Shown piece by piece: positions 1 through 7,808 of a stretch of 21,274 nt of DNA; within the stretch, counting starts at the first letter, position 1, and every line of letters starts with the position of its first letter. Position numbers and translations under genes: made by a program. Below the pieces are notes generated by a model. It made no database searches. It was not told the DNA's origin and worked only from the letters and a program-made list of their open reading frames with translations. Source of the stretch: a virus; the IMG/VR virus record IMGVR_UViG_3300036770_005176, positions 1 through 21,274 of that record. The stretch is one strand, 5' to 3'.

Positions 1-1
1 T

Positions 2-553
2 CCGGGGGTTACATCTTTCGGACCCCAAACTCAGTTTACAGTAGATGATATCTTTATGGATGGATCTACGATAGAAGTCACAGCACCGAATACTGATTTG
101 AATCTAATCATCGACGGAACTGGTGCGTTAAATCTGGGCAATAAGAAAATATCTAATCTCGCAACCCCTACGTCTAATCAAGATGCTGCTAACAAAGTTT
201 ATGTTGACAATACAGTAAGAAGTAGAAGCATAGTTTTAAGTATGGACATATCTGATGGTATATCTAATTCGGGTATTGCTTTGTTGCTCGAACAGATAGC
301 ACCGGTATCGGAATACACTTCGGGGACTATAGCAAGAGTTTTATGTTCGTTGTTAGTGAACGGCAACACTACTTTAGATATAAATCCTTTATTATCAACC
401 GGCACCACAGAATTTGTCACACCTACGGGTACAGCATTCGGTATTAGCAGTATTGCTTTTTCATCGGCATCTGTTGCAGCCCCCGGAATACTAGTTTCTA
501 GAACGATCAAAACCTTCCAGATAGTGAGTGGAGCATGGTCCTTTGTATCTTAA
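2..553 (+). CDS. Tail-fibre-like virion protein, C-terminal part (5' truncated by window edge)
   Basis: The reading frame is open from base 2 through the ATG at 56 to the stop at 551-553. The visible protein is therefore the end of a longer one, and the ATG at 56 is probably an internal methionine. Around bases 110-215 it encodes a segment with 'NLGNKKISNLATP' followed by 'DAANKVYVD', a signature common in fibre and baseplate-appendage proteins of T4-like and other tailed phages. The remainder is rich in Ser, Thr, Gly, Ile and Val and has no cluster of charged residues, consistent with an extended beta-rich virion protein. The next gene starts 17 bases downstream on the same strand. The virion role comes from the motif and the neighbours. 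The exact structure (fibre, whisker or baseplate appendage) cannot be determined. Confidence 0.75.
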   Translation, partial: PGVTSFGPQTQFTVDDIFMDGSTIEVTAPNTDLNLIIDGTGALNLGNKKISNLATPTSNQDAANKVYVDNTVRSRSIVLSMDISDGISNSGIALLLEQIAPVSEYTSGTIARVLCSLLVNGNTTLDINPLLSTGTTEFVTPTGTAFGISSIAFSSASVAAPGILVSRTIKTFQIVSGAWSFVS

Positions 554-570
554 TAAAATTGGAGCGATAG

Positions 571-2358
571 ATGGCCTACGTAATTAATAGAACTAACGGA
601 TCTCAGTTAGTAGTCTTAGAAGACGGAACAGTAAATACGTCTACCAGTGTGGGATTAGTTGGTAGAAATTATACTGGTTACGGAGAAATACAAAATGAAA
701 ATTTTGTAGGTTTGTTAGAAAATTGGGCTAACAATAATCCTCCAGCTAGACCCTTATCGGGTCAGACATGGTTTAATTCTCTTAATAAAACACTCAATGT
801 CTACAATGGAGCGGCCTGGTCTCCTGTCGGATCGGCAATTATTCAAAATTCTGCTCCGGAAGGAATACCTGGCACGTTATGGTTTAAAACTTCAACATCT
901 CAACTTTTTGTTTATAACAATAATGCTTGGAATTTAATAGGACCAGAAGGTGCAGAAGGATTTGGTGTAACAAAAATTAGATCTCGCCAAGTACTAGATA
1001 ATTTTGGTAGCCAGAAAATTATTTTAGAAGTTTTAGTAGATGGTGATGTGACAGGAGTTATCAGTAAAACAGCATTTCAATTGGATGATAGTACTCCGGT
1101 TTCGGGATTCAGCCAGATTGCTGCAGGATACAACATAGCACCGGCAAATAATTTTAACGGATCATTAAATGGAAATGCAGCATCGGCAACGAGATTAGCA
1201 ACTCCGAGATTCATTAATGGTATAGCATTTGATGGGCAGAATGATATAAACATTACCGCCCCTACAGTGGGAACACTATCTAGAGGATCGTATCTCACCG
1301 GATCTAACTTTAATGGCTCGGCGAACACGACTTGGCAGGTAGATGCCAGTTCGTCGAATTTAATCGGAAAAGTTGTAGCTAGAGACAGTGCCGGAGATTT
1401 TGAAGCAGGAACCATCACAGCCAATCTAATCGGAAACGTTACAGGTAATGTGACGACTGCTGAAGGACTAAGTTCTTTTAATGTCGTTCAAGCGAATCAG
1501 TTTGTTGGCGCTACATTAAGCGGAAATGCATCAACAGCAACACGATTGTCTACGCCCAGGAATATCAATGGTGTAGCCTTTGACGGTACAGCCGACATTA
1601 CGATCACCACGGCAGCCGACACTCTAACAGGAACTCAATTAGCCGCTAATATTGTTACGCTAGGTACATTAACGAATTTGTCAACTACCGGTCAAGGGAT
1701 AACAGTGGGATCTCAAGTAAGTCTCTTTTTAGAATCAGGATCACAGCCCACACTTAGATGTTTGACATCTAATAAAAGTTTAAATTTCGAAGTCAACGAT
1801 TCTACTCAGTCGAACGGATATGCACATGTTAGCTTATCGCCCAGTGATGTAGCACTATCTCTAGGTGGAAATAATAGTCCAGCATTTATACCGGAAGACG
1901 ACAATACAACTGATCTGGGAATATCTACTAAAAAATGGAAGTCCATCTATGCCGTTACTTTTGATGGAACAGCTACCTCGGCGAGATATGCCGATCTTGC
2001 AGAAAATTATCTAGCAGATGCAGATTATGAACCGGGTACAGTCTTAGAATTCAGCGGAAAATATGAAGTTACTCTAGCAGAAGATGAAACACGCAGGGTA
2101 GCAGGAGTAGTTTCTAGCAATCCTGCGTATCTAATGAACAGCAGTTTGCAAGGTGATTATGTAGTCTCACTAGCATTACAGGGTCGAGTTCCATGCAAAG
2201 TTAGAGGTAAGATACGTAAAGGGGATATGTTGGTCAGTGGCGGAAATGGCTATGCTAGACCCATACATGATCCCAAATTAGGTACTATTATAGGTAAAGC
2301 CCTTGAGGATTTTGACGGTCCAGATGGGCTTATTGAGGTAGTAGTAGGCAGAATCTAA
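571..2358 (+). CDS. Tail-fibre-like structural protein (595 aa), paralog of the next gene
   Basis: The ATG is preceded by GGAG at 561-564. The N-terminus (residues 1-90) contains 'GYGEIQNENF' and a GQTWFNS-type motif and aligns well with the start of the 2402-4147 product. Residues 200-230 and 317-346 are two copies of a motif of the form GNA(S/A)xATRLxTPRxINGxAFDG, typical of repeated fibre shaft modules. The C-terminal ~140 residues begin with 'FDGTATSARYADLAENYL' and share a domain with the next gene: VGxV(V/S)SxNPAxxMN, then GRVPxKVxGxIxKGD. From memory, this C-terminal domain recurs in cyanophage and pelagiphage fibre-like proteins and may relate to self-processing or trimerisation domains, but I see no identified catalytic residues. 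Most likely a virion fibre or appendage component. Confidence 0.8.
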   Translation: MAYVINRTNGSQLVVLEDGTVNTSTSVGLVGRNYTGYGEIQNENFVGLLENWANNNPPARPLSGQTWFNSLNKTLNVYNGAAWSPVGSAIIQNSAPEGIPGTLWFKTSTSQLFVYNNNAWNLIGPEGAEGFGVTKIRSRQVLDNFGSQKIILEVLVDGDVTGVISKTAFQLDDSTPVSGFSQIAAGYNIAPANNFNGSLNGNAASATRLATPRFINGIAFDGQNDINITAPTVGTLSRGSYLTGSNFNGSANTTWQVDASSSNLIGKVVARDSAGDFEAGTITANLIGNVTGNVTTAEGLSSFNVVQANQFVGATLSGNASTATRLSTPRNINGVAFDGTADITITTAADTLTGTQLAANIVTLGTLTNLSTTGQGITVGSQVSLFLESGSQPTLRCLTSNKSLNFEVNDSTQSNGYAHVSLSPSDVALSLGGNNSPAFIPEDDNTTDLGISTKKWKSIYAVTFDGTATSARYADLAENYLADADYEPGTVLEFSGKYEVTLAEDETRRVAGVVSSNPAYLMNSSLQGDYVVSLALQGRVPCKVRGKIRKGDMLVSGGNGYARPIHDPKLGTIIGKALEDFDGPDGLIEVVVGRI

Positions 2359-2372
2359 AAGAAAGCACTTGC

Positions 2373-2380
2373 GATAAATA
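2373..2380 (+). promoter_or_regulatory. Putative T4-type late promoter (GATAAATA)
   Basis: GATAAATA lies in the 43-base gap between two fibre genes, on their strand. It matches the T4 late consensus TATAAATA and the NATAAATA form described for T4-like cyanophages. With the usual geometry (motif ending at -6), transcription would start near 2386. That leaves a short leader carrying GGAG at 2391-2394 before the ATG at 2402. The position and exact match make this the clearest late promoter on the plus strand. No -35 element is expected for this class. Confidence 0.6.
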
Positions 2381-2401
2381 ACAGTATAACGGAGTTGATC
2401 A

Positions 2402-4147
2402 ATGGCATATCAAGTAGATAGATTTAATGGAACATTTTTAGTATCCGTAGATGACGGTACCATTGATACTACCACCGATATACGTTTTGTAGGTAAAAAT
2501 TATGCCGGTTACGGTGAAGTTCAAAACGAAAATTTCCTTCATCTGTTAGAAAATTTTGCTAATACCAGCGCACCACCTAAAGTAATCACCGGACAGATTT
2601 GGTACGACAGCGGAAACAAAAAATTAAAATTTTATGATGGCAGTAAATTTAGAACTGCCAGCGGCGCCGAAGTAGGACCCACTGCTCCCTCAGGACTTCA
2701 GACCGGAGATTTTTGGTTTGACACTAGTGCAGAACAATTATATGCTTACAATGGTTCTACATTCGTTCTTATTGGACCGGAAACTGCGCCTGAATTAGGC
2801 GCTTCTTCGCTGGTAGCACAAGTTGTAAAAGATAATGTAGGTGCTAATCACAGTATAGGTAAGTTTGTAACGGGCGGAGAAACTGTCGCCATAGTCAGCA
2901 AAGATGCTTTTACTTTAGATAGTTCTATCAATCCTATCACAGGATTCACGACTATCAAAAAAGGATTAAATCTAGTCAATACCAATAGTACTACAGGAGT
3001 AACTAGCACAGATCATTTCTATTGGGGAACAGCATCGAATGCTGCTAGACTCGGCGGATTTTTAGCGACTGAATATGTTAGAACTAGCGAAGTAAGATTT
3101 GACAGCGAAGTTAATTACTCAGACCCGGGATTTACAGTTGGAGGAAATTTTCCTGATTATTCCAAAGACCTTGTAATAAGAATAGAAAATGGCGACGAGC
3201 CGGTAATCGAATCGAAGTTAGGTAATTCATTAACATTAAGAGTACGAGCCCCTGGAAATGACTTACGAAATTTTTATATTACTAGCACTGGTTTTGTGCC
3301 CGGAAGTAACAATTTTTACTCTCTAGGTACCCCAGTCGAAAAATGGGCAAATGTTCATTCCTTTATTTTTACCGGCGATTTGACCGGCAATGTGACTGGG
3401 AATACGACCGGTTCTCACTCCGGTCCTGTGACAGGTAATGTAACAGGTAATGTAACAGGTAACGTAACAGGAACATTAACAGGTAATGTTATCGGATCTG
3501 TCACTGGTACTGCAACCAACGCATTAACATTGAATAGTTTGGCTGGAGAAATTGGTGCAGTTGCTACATCAGTGGTACTGAGAGATGCTAGTGCTAATAT
3601 CACAGCATCAAGATTTTTAGGAGTCTCAGATAGAACTGATAGATTAAAAATAGATGATAGTGCTGTAGACACTGATCCGGCATATCGTTCAGCAAAAACG
3701 ACAGCGACGGGCGATACTATTGCCGCCAGAGATAGTTCTGGAAATCTGTTTGCTGTATTATTCGATGGAACAGCCACTGCGGCCAAATATGCAGACCTGG
3801 CCGAAAAATATCTAACAGATAAAGAATACGAAGTTGGAACCGTAATGTCAGTTGGCGGTGAAAAAGAAGTAACTGCATCTAGATTTGGAGACAGAGCGAT
3901 TGGTGTTGTTTCTGCTAATCCTGCATTCATGATGAACAAGGATTTAGAAGGTGGTACATATATTGCTTTGAAAGGCCGAGTTCCTATAAAAGTTATAGGT
4001 AGAATTTCTAAAGGTGATAGATTAGTTGCCGATGATAATGGACATGCGGTCATGGCAAGTTATCACAGTCATCCTGATGTTTTTGCTATTGCATTAGAAG
4101 ACAGCGACAATGTTGGATCTAAGTTAGTTGAATCGGTCGTGTTATAA
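2402..4147 (+). CDS. Tail-fibre-like structural protein (581 aa) with TGNV repeats
   Basis: Starts at ATG 2402, eight bases after GGAG (2391-2394), below a late-promoter match. Residues 1-90 ('GYGEVQNENF', GQIWYDS) and the last ~130 residues ('ADLAEKYLTDKEYEVGTV', VGVVSxNPAFMMN, GRVPIKVxGRISKGD) are paralogous to the preceding gene; the middle differs. Residues 299-317 ('GSNNFYSLG' then 'EKWANV') form a motif commonly found before shaft repeats in marine phage fibres. Residues 324-372 are a Gly/Thr/Asn/Val repeat built from TGNV units. The pair probably arose by duplication with divergence of the central region, as expected if that region sets target binding. A role as a virion appendage component is well supported by architecture; receptor specificity is unknown. 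Confidence 0.8.
   Translation: MAYQVDRFNGTFLVSVDDGTIDTTTDIRFVGKNYAGYGEVQNENFLHLLENFANTSAPPKVITGQIWYDSGNKKLKFYDGSKFRTASGAEVGPTAPSGLQTGDFWFDTSAEQLYAYNGSTFVLIGPETAPELGASSLVAQVVKDNVGANHSIGKFVTGGETVAIVSKDAFTLDSSINPITGFTTIKKGLNLVNTNSTTGVTSTDHFYWGTASNAARLGGFLATEYVRTSEVRFDSEVNYSDPGFTVGGNFPDYSKDLVIRIENGDEPVIESKLGNSLTLRVRAPGNDLRNFYITSTGFVPGSNNFYSLGTPVEKWANVHSFIFTGDLTGNVTGNTTGSHSGPVTGNVTGNVTGNVTGTLTGNVIGSVTGTATNALTLNSLAGEIGAVATSVVLRDASANITASRFLGVSDRTDRLKIDDSAVDTDPAYRSAKTTATGDTIAARDSSGNLFAVLFDGTATAAKYADLAEKYLTDKEYEVGTVMSVGGEKEVTASRFGDRAIGVVSANPAFMMNKDLEGGTYIALKGRVPIKVIGRISKGDRLVADDNGHAVMASYHSHPDVFAIALEDSDNVGSKLVESVVL
3371..3517 (+). repeat. TGNV tandem repeat region in a fibre gene
   Basis: This in-frame stretch encodes successive TGxx tetrapeptides (TGDL, TGNV, TGNT, TGSH, then TGNV three times, TGTL, TGNV, IGSV, TGTA). 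At DNA level the central part repeats a 12-base unit close to acaggtaatgta at roughly 3429-3490 with few changes. Such short Gly/Asn/Val repeats are typical of elongated phage fibre shafts. The near-identity of the central units suggests the array can expand or shrink by slippage or recombination. Confidence 0.75.
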
Positions 4148-4157
4148 GGATTAGAGG

Positions 4158-5126
4158 ATGGCAAATAGTGTAGGCGGAATAATCGAAGCAGTCGACTACA
4201 ATAGCATTAGAAATAAAGTTATTGCAGTTCTCGGTGACGGATCGGGAAATACCGGATATGGTCAAACTCCAAGAATACAGAGTTCGGCGGTATCTGGCGG
4301 AGTTATAGTTTCAGCCACCCAATGGTCTAATCTTCGTTTTGATATTTTTAATTGTTTATTGCATCAAAACGGAACTAATCCGAGTATAGTTTCTGTGGCA
4401 GTAGGAGACGTGCTTAGGTATGGTGCAGCCCATCCTAACAATGCCTACGATACTTTGGCTAATACTTTAACTTCAAATAGATTTAATCTAGGTTCAGGAC
4501 GATTTTCTACAGAAGCATTGGCCAATACCAATTCCGGTGATATAACATGGTTTAGCACATGTTATGTAGATATCACATATACATTCAATACTGCAGACGC
4601 AGCACGACATTTTTTTAATAGTGGCGGTCAACTCCGTGTATCTAGCAGTTTTACACCTTCGGTAACTAAGGCACAGACTACTAGTTGGGCCAACCTATTG
4701 GCATCGGCTGGTTCTCGAGCATTTGGAAGCCAGACTCCGTCGTCGGGATTTTCACCTATGGACGGAACGAATTTTTATCGATTAACCAGTTCATTACAAA
4801 CCTACTATACCGCGACTGCTAGTAGTCCTTATTCAGCAAACAATTACAGATTACAAGCAAGATGTAATGTATCCAATAACTCATCTGGCACAGCCAATAT
4901 TGTAGTTATTAGGGCACTGTTTACTGATGGGTATGTAGATCCTCCACCCGGAGCAGGATCATTCCCTCCAGAAGATTCTGTCAACGGAACAATATCTGTA
5001 TCAACAGATATGATTAAACCAGGAGGCACGATGCAACCTGCTCCTGCAACAGGAAACTTCACAGTTCGGGGCCCTGATTCTGCAGGAGGCGGTTCTACAT
5101 CGTTTAGTTCGTTCGTTTATTCATAA
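4158..5126 (+). CDS. Putative virion structural protein (322 aa)
   Basis: ATG follows AAGGA (4146-4150) by seven bases and starts 10 bases after the preceding stop. The N-terminus 'GGIIEAVDYNSIRNKV' followed by LGDGSGNTGYGQ resembles, from memory, proteins encoded beside fibre genes in T4-like cyanophages and pelagiphages. The protein is rich in Ser, Thr, Asn, Gly and aromatic residues, with few charged residues and long predicted beta character. Near the C-terminus (residues 257-265) a proline-rich DPPPGAGSFPP-like linker leads into a Gly/Ser-rich tail. No enzyme motif or signal peptide is visible. It closes the structural block. An appendage or adhesin-like role is the best guess; the family has no function I can name. 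Confidence 0.65.
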   Translation: MANSVGGIIEAVDYNSIRNKVIAVLGDGSGNTGYGQTPRIQSSAVSGGVIVSATQWSNLRFDIFNCLLHQNGTNPSIVSVAVGDVLRYGAAHPNNAYDTLANTLTSNRFNLGSGRFSTEALANTNSGDITWFSTCYVDITYTFNTADAARHFFNSGGQLRVSSSFTPSVTKAQTTSWANLLASAGSRAFGSQTPSSGFSPMDGTNFYRLTSSLQTYYTATASSPYSANNYRLQARCNVSNNSSGTANIVVIRALFTDGYVDPPPGAGSFPPEDSVNGTISVSTDMIKPGGTMQPAPATGNFTVRGPDSAGGGSTSFSSFVYS

Positions 5127-5148
5127 ATTTAATACCCCAAAGACTTCA

Positions 5149-5156
5149 GGTAAATA
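5149..5156 (+). promoter_or_regulatory. Possible late promoter (GGTAAATA) for the glycosyltransferase/radical SAM unit
   Basis: GGTAAATA differs from NATAAATA at one position (G for A). It lies in the 57-base gap before the first gene of the long downstream unit, one of the few gaps on this strand able to hold a promoter. The predicted start, about six bases past the motif, is near 5162, in the loop of the overlapping hairpin. The one-base mismatch keeps confidence low. Confidence 0.35.
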
Positions 5157-5171
5157 AACTGCACAGTTTAT
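5154..5171 (+). promoter_or_regulatory. Perfect inverted repeat in a 5' leader (hairpin)
   Basis: ATAAACTG (5154-5161) and CAGTTTAT (5164-5171) are perfect reverse complements separated by CA. AGG at 5148-5150 and CCT at 5172-5174 could extend the stem past a 3-base bulge. The Shine-Dalgarno GGAG follows at 5175-5178 and the ATG at 5184. No U-run follows, so it does not resemble an intrinsic terminator. A leader hairpin next to the ribosome-binding site is the more natural reading. Confidence 0.5.
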
Positions 5172-5183
5172 CCTGGAGAGCAA

Positions 5184-5534
5184 ATGGACGATCGATTAAA
5201 AAATGCGCTAGATTTTTCTAATTATAGACAAACACTTTCTATACAACGTAAATCTCTTAAAGAAAGAATGCAAGGTAAACTAACCTATGGATTCAATGGA
5301 GGCATCTTTAAAATAGATCAAACTCTTTTATCTTTTGTTTCTATATTATGTACAGAAGGAAGGACTCGAGGTGTTGTTCTTTTAGATATAAATGAAAATC
5401 CTATATTGATAGAAAATCTTGAAGTTTTTAAAACTGAAATATTTGATAGATTTTTTACTGTTTCTTTTGAATATCAAGAAGAATATAACAAAATTAAAAA
5501 AAGTAGATCCGTAGAAAAACTAGTAGATCTATGA
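5184..5534 (+). CDS. Conserved T4-like marine phage protein of unknown function (116 aa)
   Basis: ATG follows GGAGAG (5175-5180) with good spacing, and the stop overlaps the next start as ATGA. Residues 35-50 ('TYGFNGGIFKIDQTLLSFV') form a compact hydrophobic core. Around residues 60-80, 'GRTRGVVLLDINENPILIENLE' reads like strand-turn-strand, and an acidic/aromatic helix follows. The C-terminus is a lysine-rich helix (EYNKIKKSRSVEKLVDL). From memory, similar proteins occur beside fibre genes in cyanophages. No catalytic motif, membrane segment or signal peptide is seen. As the first gene of a coupled unit it could be a small virion or assembly protein, but the sequence does not establish this. 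Confidence 0.7.
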   Translation: MDDRLKNALDFSNYRQTLSIQRKSLKERMQGKLTYGFNGGIFKIDQTLLSFVSILCTEGRTRGVVLLDINENPILIENLEVFKTEIFDRFFTVSFEYQEEYNKIKKSRSVEKLVDL

Positions 5535-6388
5535 AAAAAGGAATAGTAGTTATCGCGCACAATAATCGAGATGTCGATTATGCCAAAATGGCGGTCGTGT
5601 CAGCAAAATTCGCCAAGAAAAATTTACAATTGCCAGTTAGTCTTATAACTGATGAGTCGACTAAAGAGTGGATGGTAACTTCTAAATTGATGCCGACCGC
5701 GGTAGATATTTTTGAAAACATAATATCAGTGCCTAGACCTGTGTCAGGAAATCAAAGAATTTTACACGATGGAACGACATCATCGATAGTCCCTTTCTTA
5801 AACTCAAATAGATCTTCGATCTGGGATTATACTCCTTATGAAAAGACGCTGATGATAGATAGTGATTTTCTTATAATGACAGACGTCTTAAACAATTATT
5901 GGGAAATCGATCAAGATGTTTTATTAGGCCAACGATTCAATGATATACAGGGGGATCGAAAGGGATATCTAGATGATTGGACCAGTGAAACAGGAGTTCA
6001 CCTTTACTGGGCAACTACAGTGATGTTTACAAAAAATGAAAATAGTAGAATATTTTTTAAATTAATTGATTTCATAAAAGACAATTATAAATTTTATGCA
6101 GATCTTTTTAGATTTGATCCGAGGCAATATAGAAACGATATTACATTTAGTATAGCATATCATATACTGAATGGTTTTGAATTTAATAGATATTCTTTGC
6201 CCGCAATTTTAACTGTACAAGGAAAAGATATATTAGAAAAAATACATGAAAACGGAAGAATGATTTTTTCAATCAAATATTGGAATGATGATGTGTCTTT
6301 TTATCTAGCATCGATAAAAGACCAAGATATTCATATTATAAACAAGCAAAGTATCATTAGAAATTACGAAGGATTGATCAATCTATGA
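5531..6388 (+). CDS. Putative glycosyltransferase, GT-A-like, DxD motif (285 aa)
   Basis: Starts within an ATGA overlap with the preceding stop. Residues 3-9 (KGIVVIA) form a first beta strand, and the segment after it ('NRDVDYAKMAVVSAKFAK') resembles the nucleotide-sugar-binding start of GT-A enzymes. Residues 102-114 (PYEKTLMIDSDFL) carry a hydrophobic strand ending in D110-S-D112, the metal/nucleotide-binding DxD expected for GT-A folds. Residues 158-170 (HLYWATTVMFTKN) and the following helix resemble acceptor-side elements, and they match the next gene's product in order and spacing. Donor and acceptor are unknown. There is no transmembrane segment, so a cytosolic enzyme acting on virion protein or a soluble acceptor is plausible. 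Weak Shine-Dalgarno; translational coupling is likely. Confidence 0.6.
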   Translation: MKKGIVVIAHNNRDVDYAKMAVVSAKFAKKNLQLPVSLITDESTKEWMVTSKLMPTAVDIFENIISVPRPVSGNQRILHDGTTSSIVPFLNSNRSSIWDYTPYEKTLMIDSDFLIMTDVLNNYWEIDQDVLLGQRFNDIQGDRKGYLDDWTSETGVHLYWATTVMFTKNENSRIFFKLIDFIKDNYKFYADLFRFDPRQYRNDITFSIAYHILNGFEFNRYSLPAILTVQGKDILEKIHENGRMIFSIKYWNDDVSFYLASIKDQDIHIINKQSIIRNYEGLINL

Positions 6389-7227
6389 ATTTCGGATATC
6401 TGATAATTGTTTCTAAAAATGAATCTGTTGATTATTTAAAATTAGCATATGCTTTGGCCTTGAGTATTAAAAATACTCAAAAACCAGGATATGATAAAGT
6501 GGCATTGGTTATAGACGATAAGACTTTATTGGAAAACATCAAATCTCCTTGGGTATTCGATCATATAACAGAATGGAATCAAGAAACATTCTGGGACGGA
6601 AGATCCTGGATGGATAGATTGACTCCTTGGGAATATACAGTGTGCTTAGATGCAGATATGTTATTTTTAAGAGATTACAGCCATTGGATCGATTATTTTA
6701 TAGAAAATTGCGAATTGTATGTTCCGAATCGCAGTTTTACATATAGAGGAGAAGTCATTACCAATGACTTTTATAGAAGATGTTTTACTAGAAACGATCT
6801 TCCTAATTTATATTCCATGTGGACATGGTTTCGTAAAGATTCAAAATTAGTCGAAGAATTTTTTAGCCTAGGAAGATATATTCTTAAAAATCCTAAAGAA
6901 TTTAGTAACTTATTTTTAACCGAATTTAAACCTAAGGTGATAGGTACAGACGAAGCATTTGCATTATCATCGAAAATTCTAGACATACAAGATGATATTT
7001 CTTATGATTTAGAATTTCCTAGAATCGTGCATATGAAAGGTGAAATACAAAACTGGCCATGGCCTGCTGATAAGTTTACAAATCATATAGGGTTTTATTT
7101 AAACAAAGATGCTCAATTAAAAATAGGAAATTACCAACAGCACGACATCGTTCATTATGTAGAAAAAGATTTAATTACGGATGAAGCAGTTAGCATTCTT
7201 GAGGAGATAGCGTGGAAGCCGCGATAA
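6385..7227 (+). CDS. Putative glycosyltransferase, GT-A-like, DAD motif (280 aa)
   Basis: ATGA overlap with the preceding gene; AAGGA at 6369-6373 may help initiation. It is a divergent paralog of that gene: 'NESVDYLKLAYALALSIK' near the N-terminus mirrors the VDYAKMAVVSAKFAK segment. The key strand reads 'PWEYTVCLDADMLFLRDY', with D89-A-D91 as the predicted metal-binding DxD. A later GTDEAF (187-192) and 'RIVHMKG' (213-219) resemble the catalytic-side acid/His-Lys features of several retaining GT-A families. NWPW at 223-226 is distinctive. Two intact, differently diverged copies side by side suggest sequential sugar additions or different donors. Substrates are not readable from sequence. 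No signal peptide or membrane anchor. Confidence 0.62.
   Translation: MNFGYLIIVSKNESVDYLKLAYALALSIKNTQKPGYDKVALVIDDKTLLENIKSPWVFDHITEWNQETFWDGRSWMDRLTPWEYTVCLDADMLFLRDYSHWIDYFIENCELYVPNRSFTYRGEVITNDFYRRCFTRNDLPNLYSMWTWFRKDSKLVEEFFSLGRYILKNPKEFSNLFLTEFKPKVIGTDEAFALSSKILDIQDDISYDLEFPRIVHMKGEIQNWPWPADKFTNHIGFYLNKDAQLKIGNYQQHDIVHYVEKDLITDEAVSILEEIAWKPR
7201..7206 (+). promoter_or_regulatory. Strong Shine-Dalgarno (GAGGAG) supporting a GTG start
   Basis: GAGGAG lies five bases before GTG at 7212, inside the last codons of the preceding glycosyltransferase gene. It fixes GTG rather than a later ATG as the start of the 198-aa protein. Confidence 0.7.
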
Positions 7228-7808
7228 AAGATTTAATAGAATGGATGCAAAGTCTTCCTGTGACAGAAATTAAATATTATGCTGTGTTTGATCCCGCATC
7301 CGGAAATATTTTAGGCATCTATCCAGATCATTCATGTCCGACCGTTGCTAATAAAATAGAAGTTGACGAAGAAATTGCCCAGTCAGTGTTTGAAGGTAAA
7401 ACATTGTTGACTTCATATGTTGTTAATACAGATGATAATTCTTTAGAAATTATTGAAAACAAAAGTCTGACAAAAATCGATGATGTTTTACATAGAATTA
7501 TTGATAAATCTTGGGCGGACATTATAGATCCAGATGTAATTGTTTCGGTTTCTTCGAAAAAAATATCGATACAACTATCAGAAAAATTTTATAAATCTAG
7601 AAAAATCTATTGGGATGGTAGTACAGAAATGTTATTCCTCGTAACCGATTACAATGATCCAAACGGATTACACGAAACTTTCTCGACCACTGTAGATAAT
7701 TTGTTTAATTCGAAAATCATAGAATTTGAGATTACTGCGCCTTTGAATTTTAGTATCTATACCAGAAGAATTTTTAAAAATTATGTAATGAATTATGAAA
7801 ATAATTGA
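7212..7808 (+). CDS. Conserved phage protein of unknown function (198 aa), GTG start
   Basis: The start is GTG, supported by GAGGAG five bases upstream and a 16-base overlap with the preceding gene. Residues 20-35 (IKYYAVFDPASGNILGIYP) and 42-65 look like a small mixed alpha/beta fold. Residues 80-105 continue with an acidic helical region ('SLTKIDDVLHRIIDKSWADI'). The second half has 'WDGSTEMLFLVTDYNDPN' (about residues 134-151) and ends in 'FSIYTRRIFKNYV'. From memory, this arrangement recurs in cyanophage proteins of unknown function near fibre genes. No cysteine cluster, DxD or membrane segment. It sits between two types of glycosyltransferase-like genes, so an accessory or virion role in the same process is possible but unproven. 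Confidence 0.65.
   Translation: MEAAIKDLIEWMQSLPVTEIKYYAVFDPASGNILGIYPDHSCPTVANKIEVDEEIAQSVFEGKTLLTSYVVNTDDNSLEIIENKSLTKIDDVLHRIIDKSWADIIDPDVIVSVSSKKISIQLSEKFYKSRKIYWDGSTEMLFLVTDYNDPNGLHETFSTTVDNLFNSKIIEFEITAPLNFSIYTRRIFKNYVMNYENN

Noticed and set aside
56-58. ATG at 56 as the true start of the first gene
   Set aside because: The same frame is open back to the window edge, so the gene is 5' truncated.
1077-1424. Minus-strand ORF inside a fibre gene
   Set aside because: It is antisense to clear fibre coding sequence with known motifs, and shows no own start signal or recognisable protein.
1963-2358. S74-type intramolecular chaperone at the fibre C-terminus
   Set aside because: I do not see the catalytic features of that family. 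The domain is a different, shared end domain.
3371-3517. Possible CRISPR-like array
   Set aside because: The repeats are 12-base, in-frame, without spacers, and encode a typical fibre shaft sequence.
3415-4053. Long minus-strand ORF (212 aa) inside the second fibre gene
   Set aside because: Its repetitive VTLPVT stretch is the antisense of the TGNV repeats. The plus-strand gene has domain matches and a Shine-Dalgarno, so this is a shadow.
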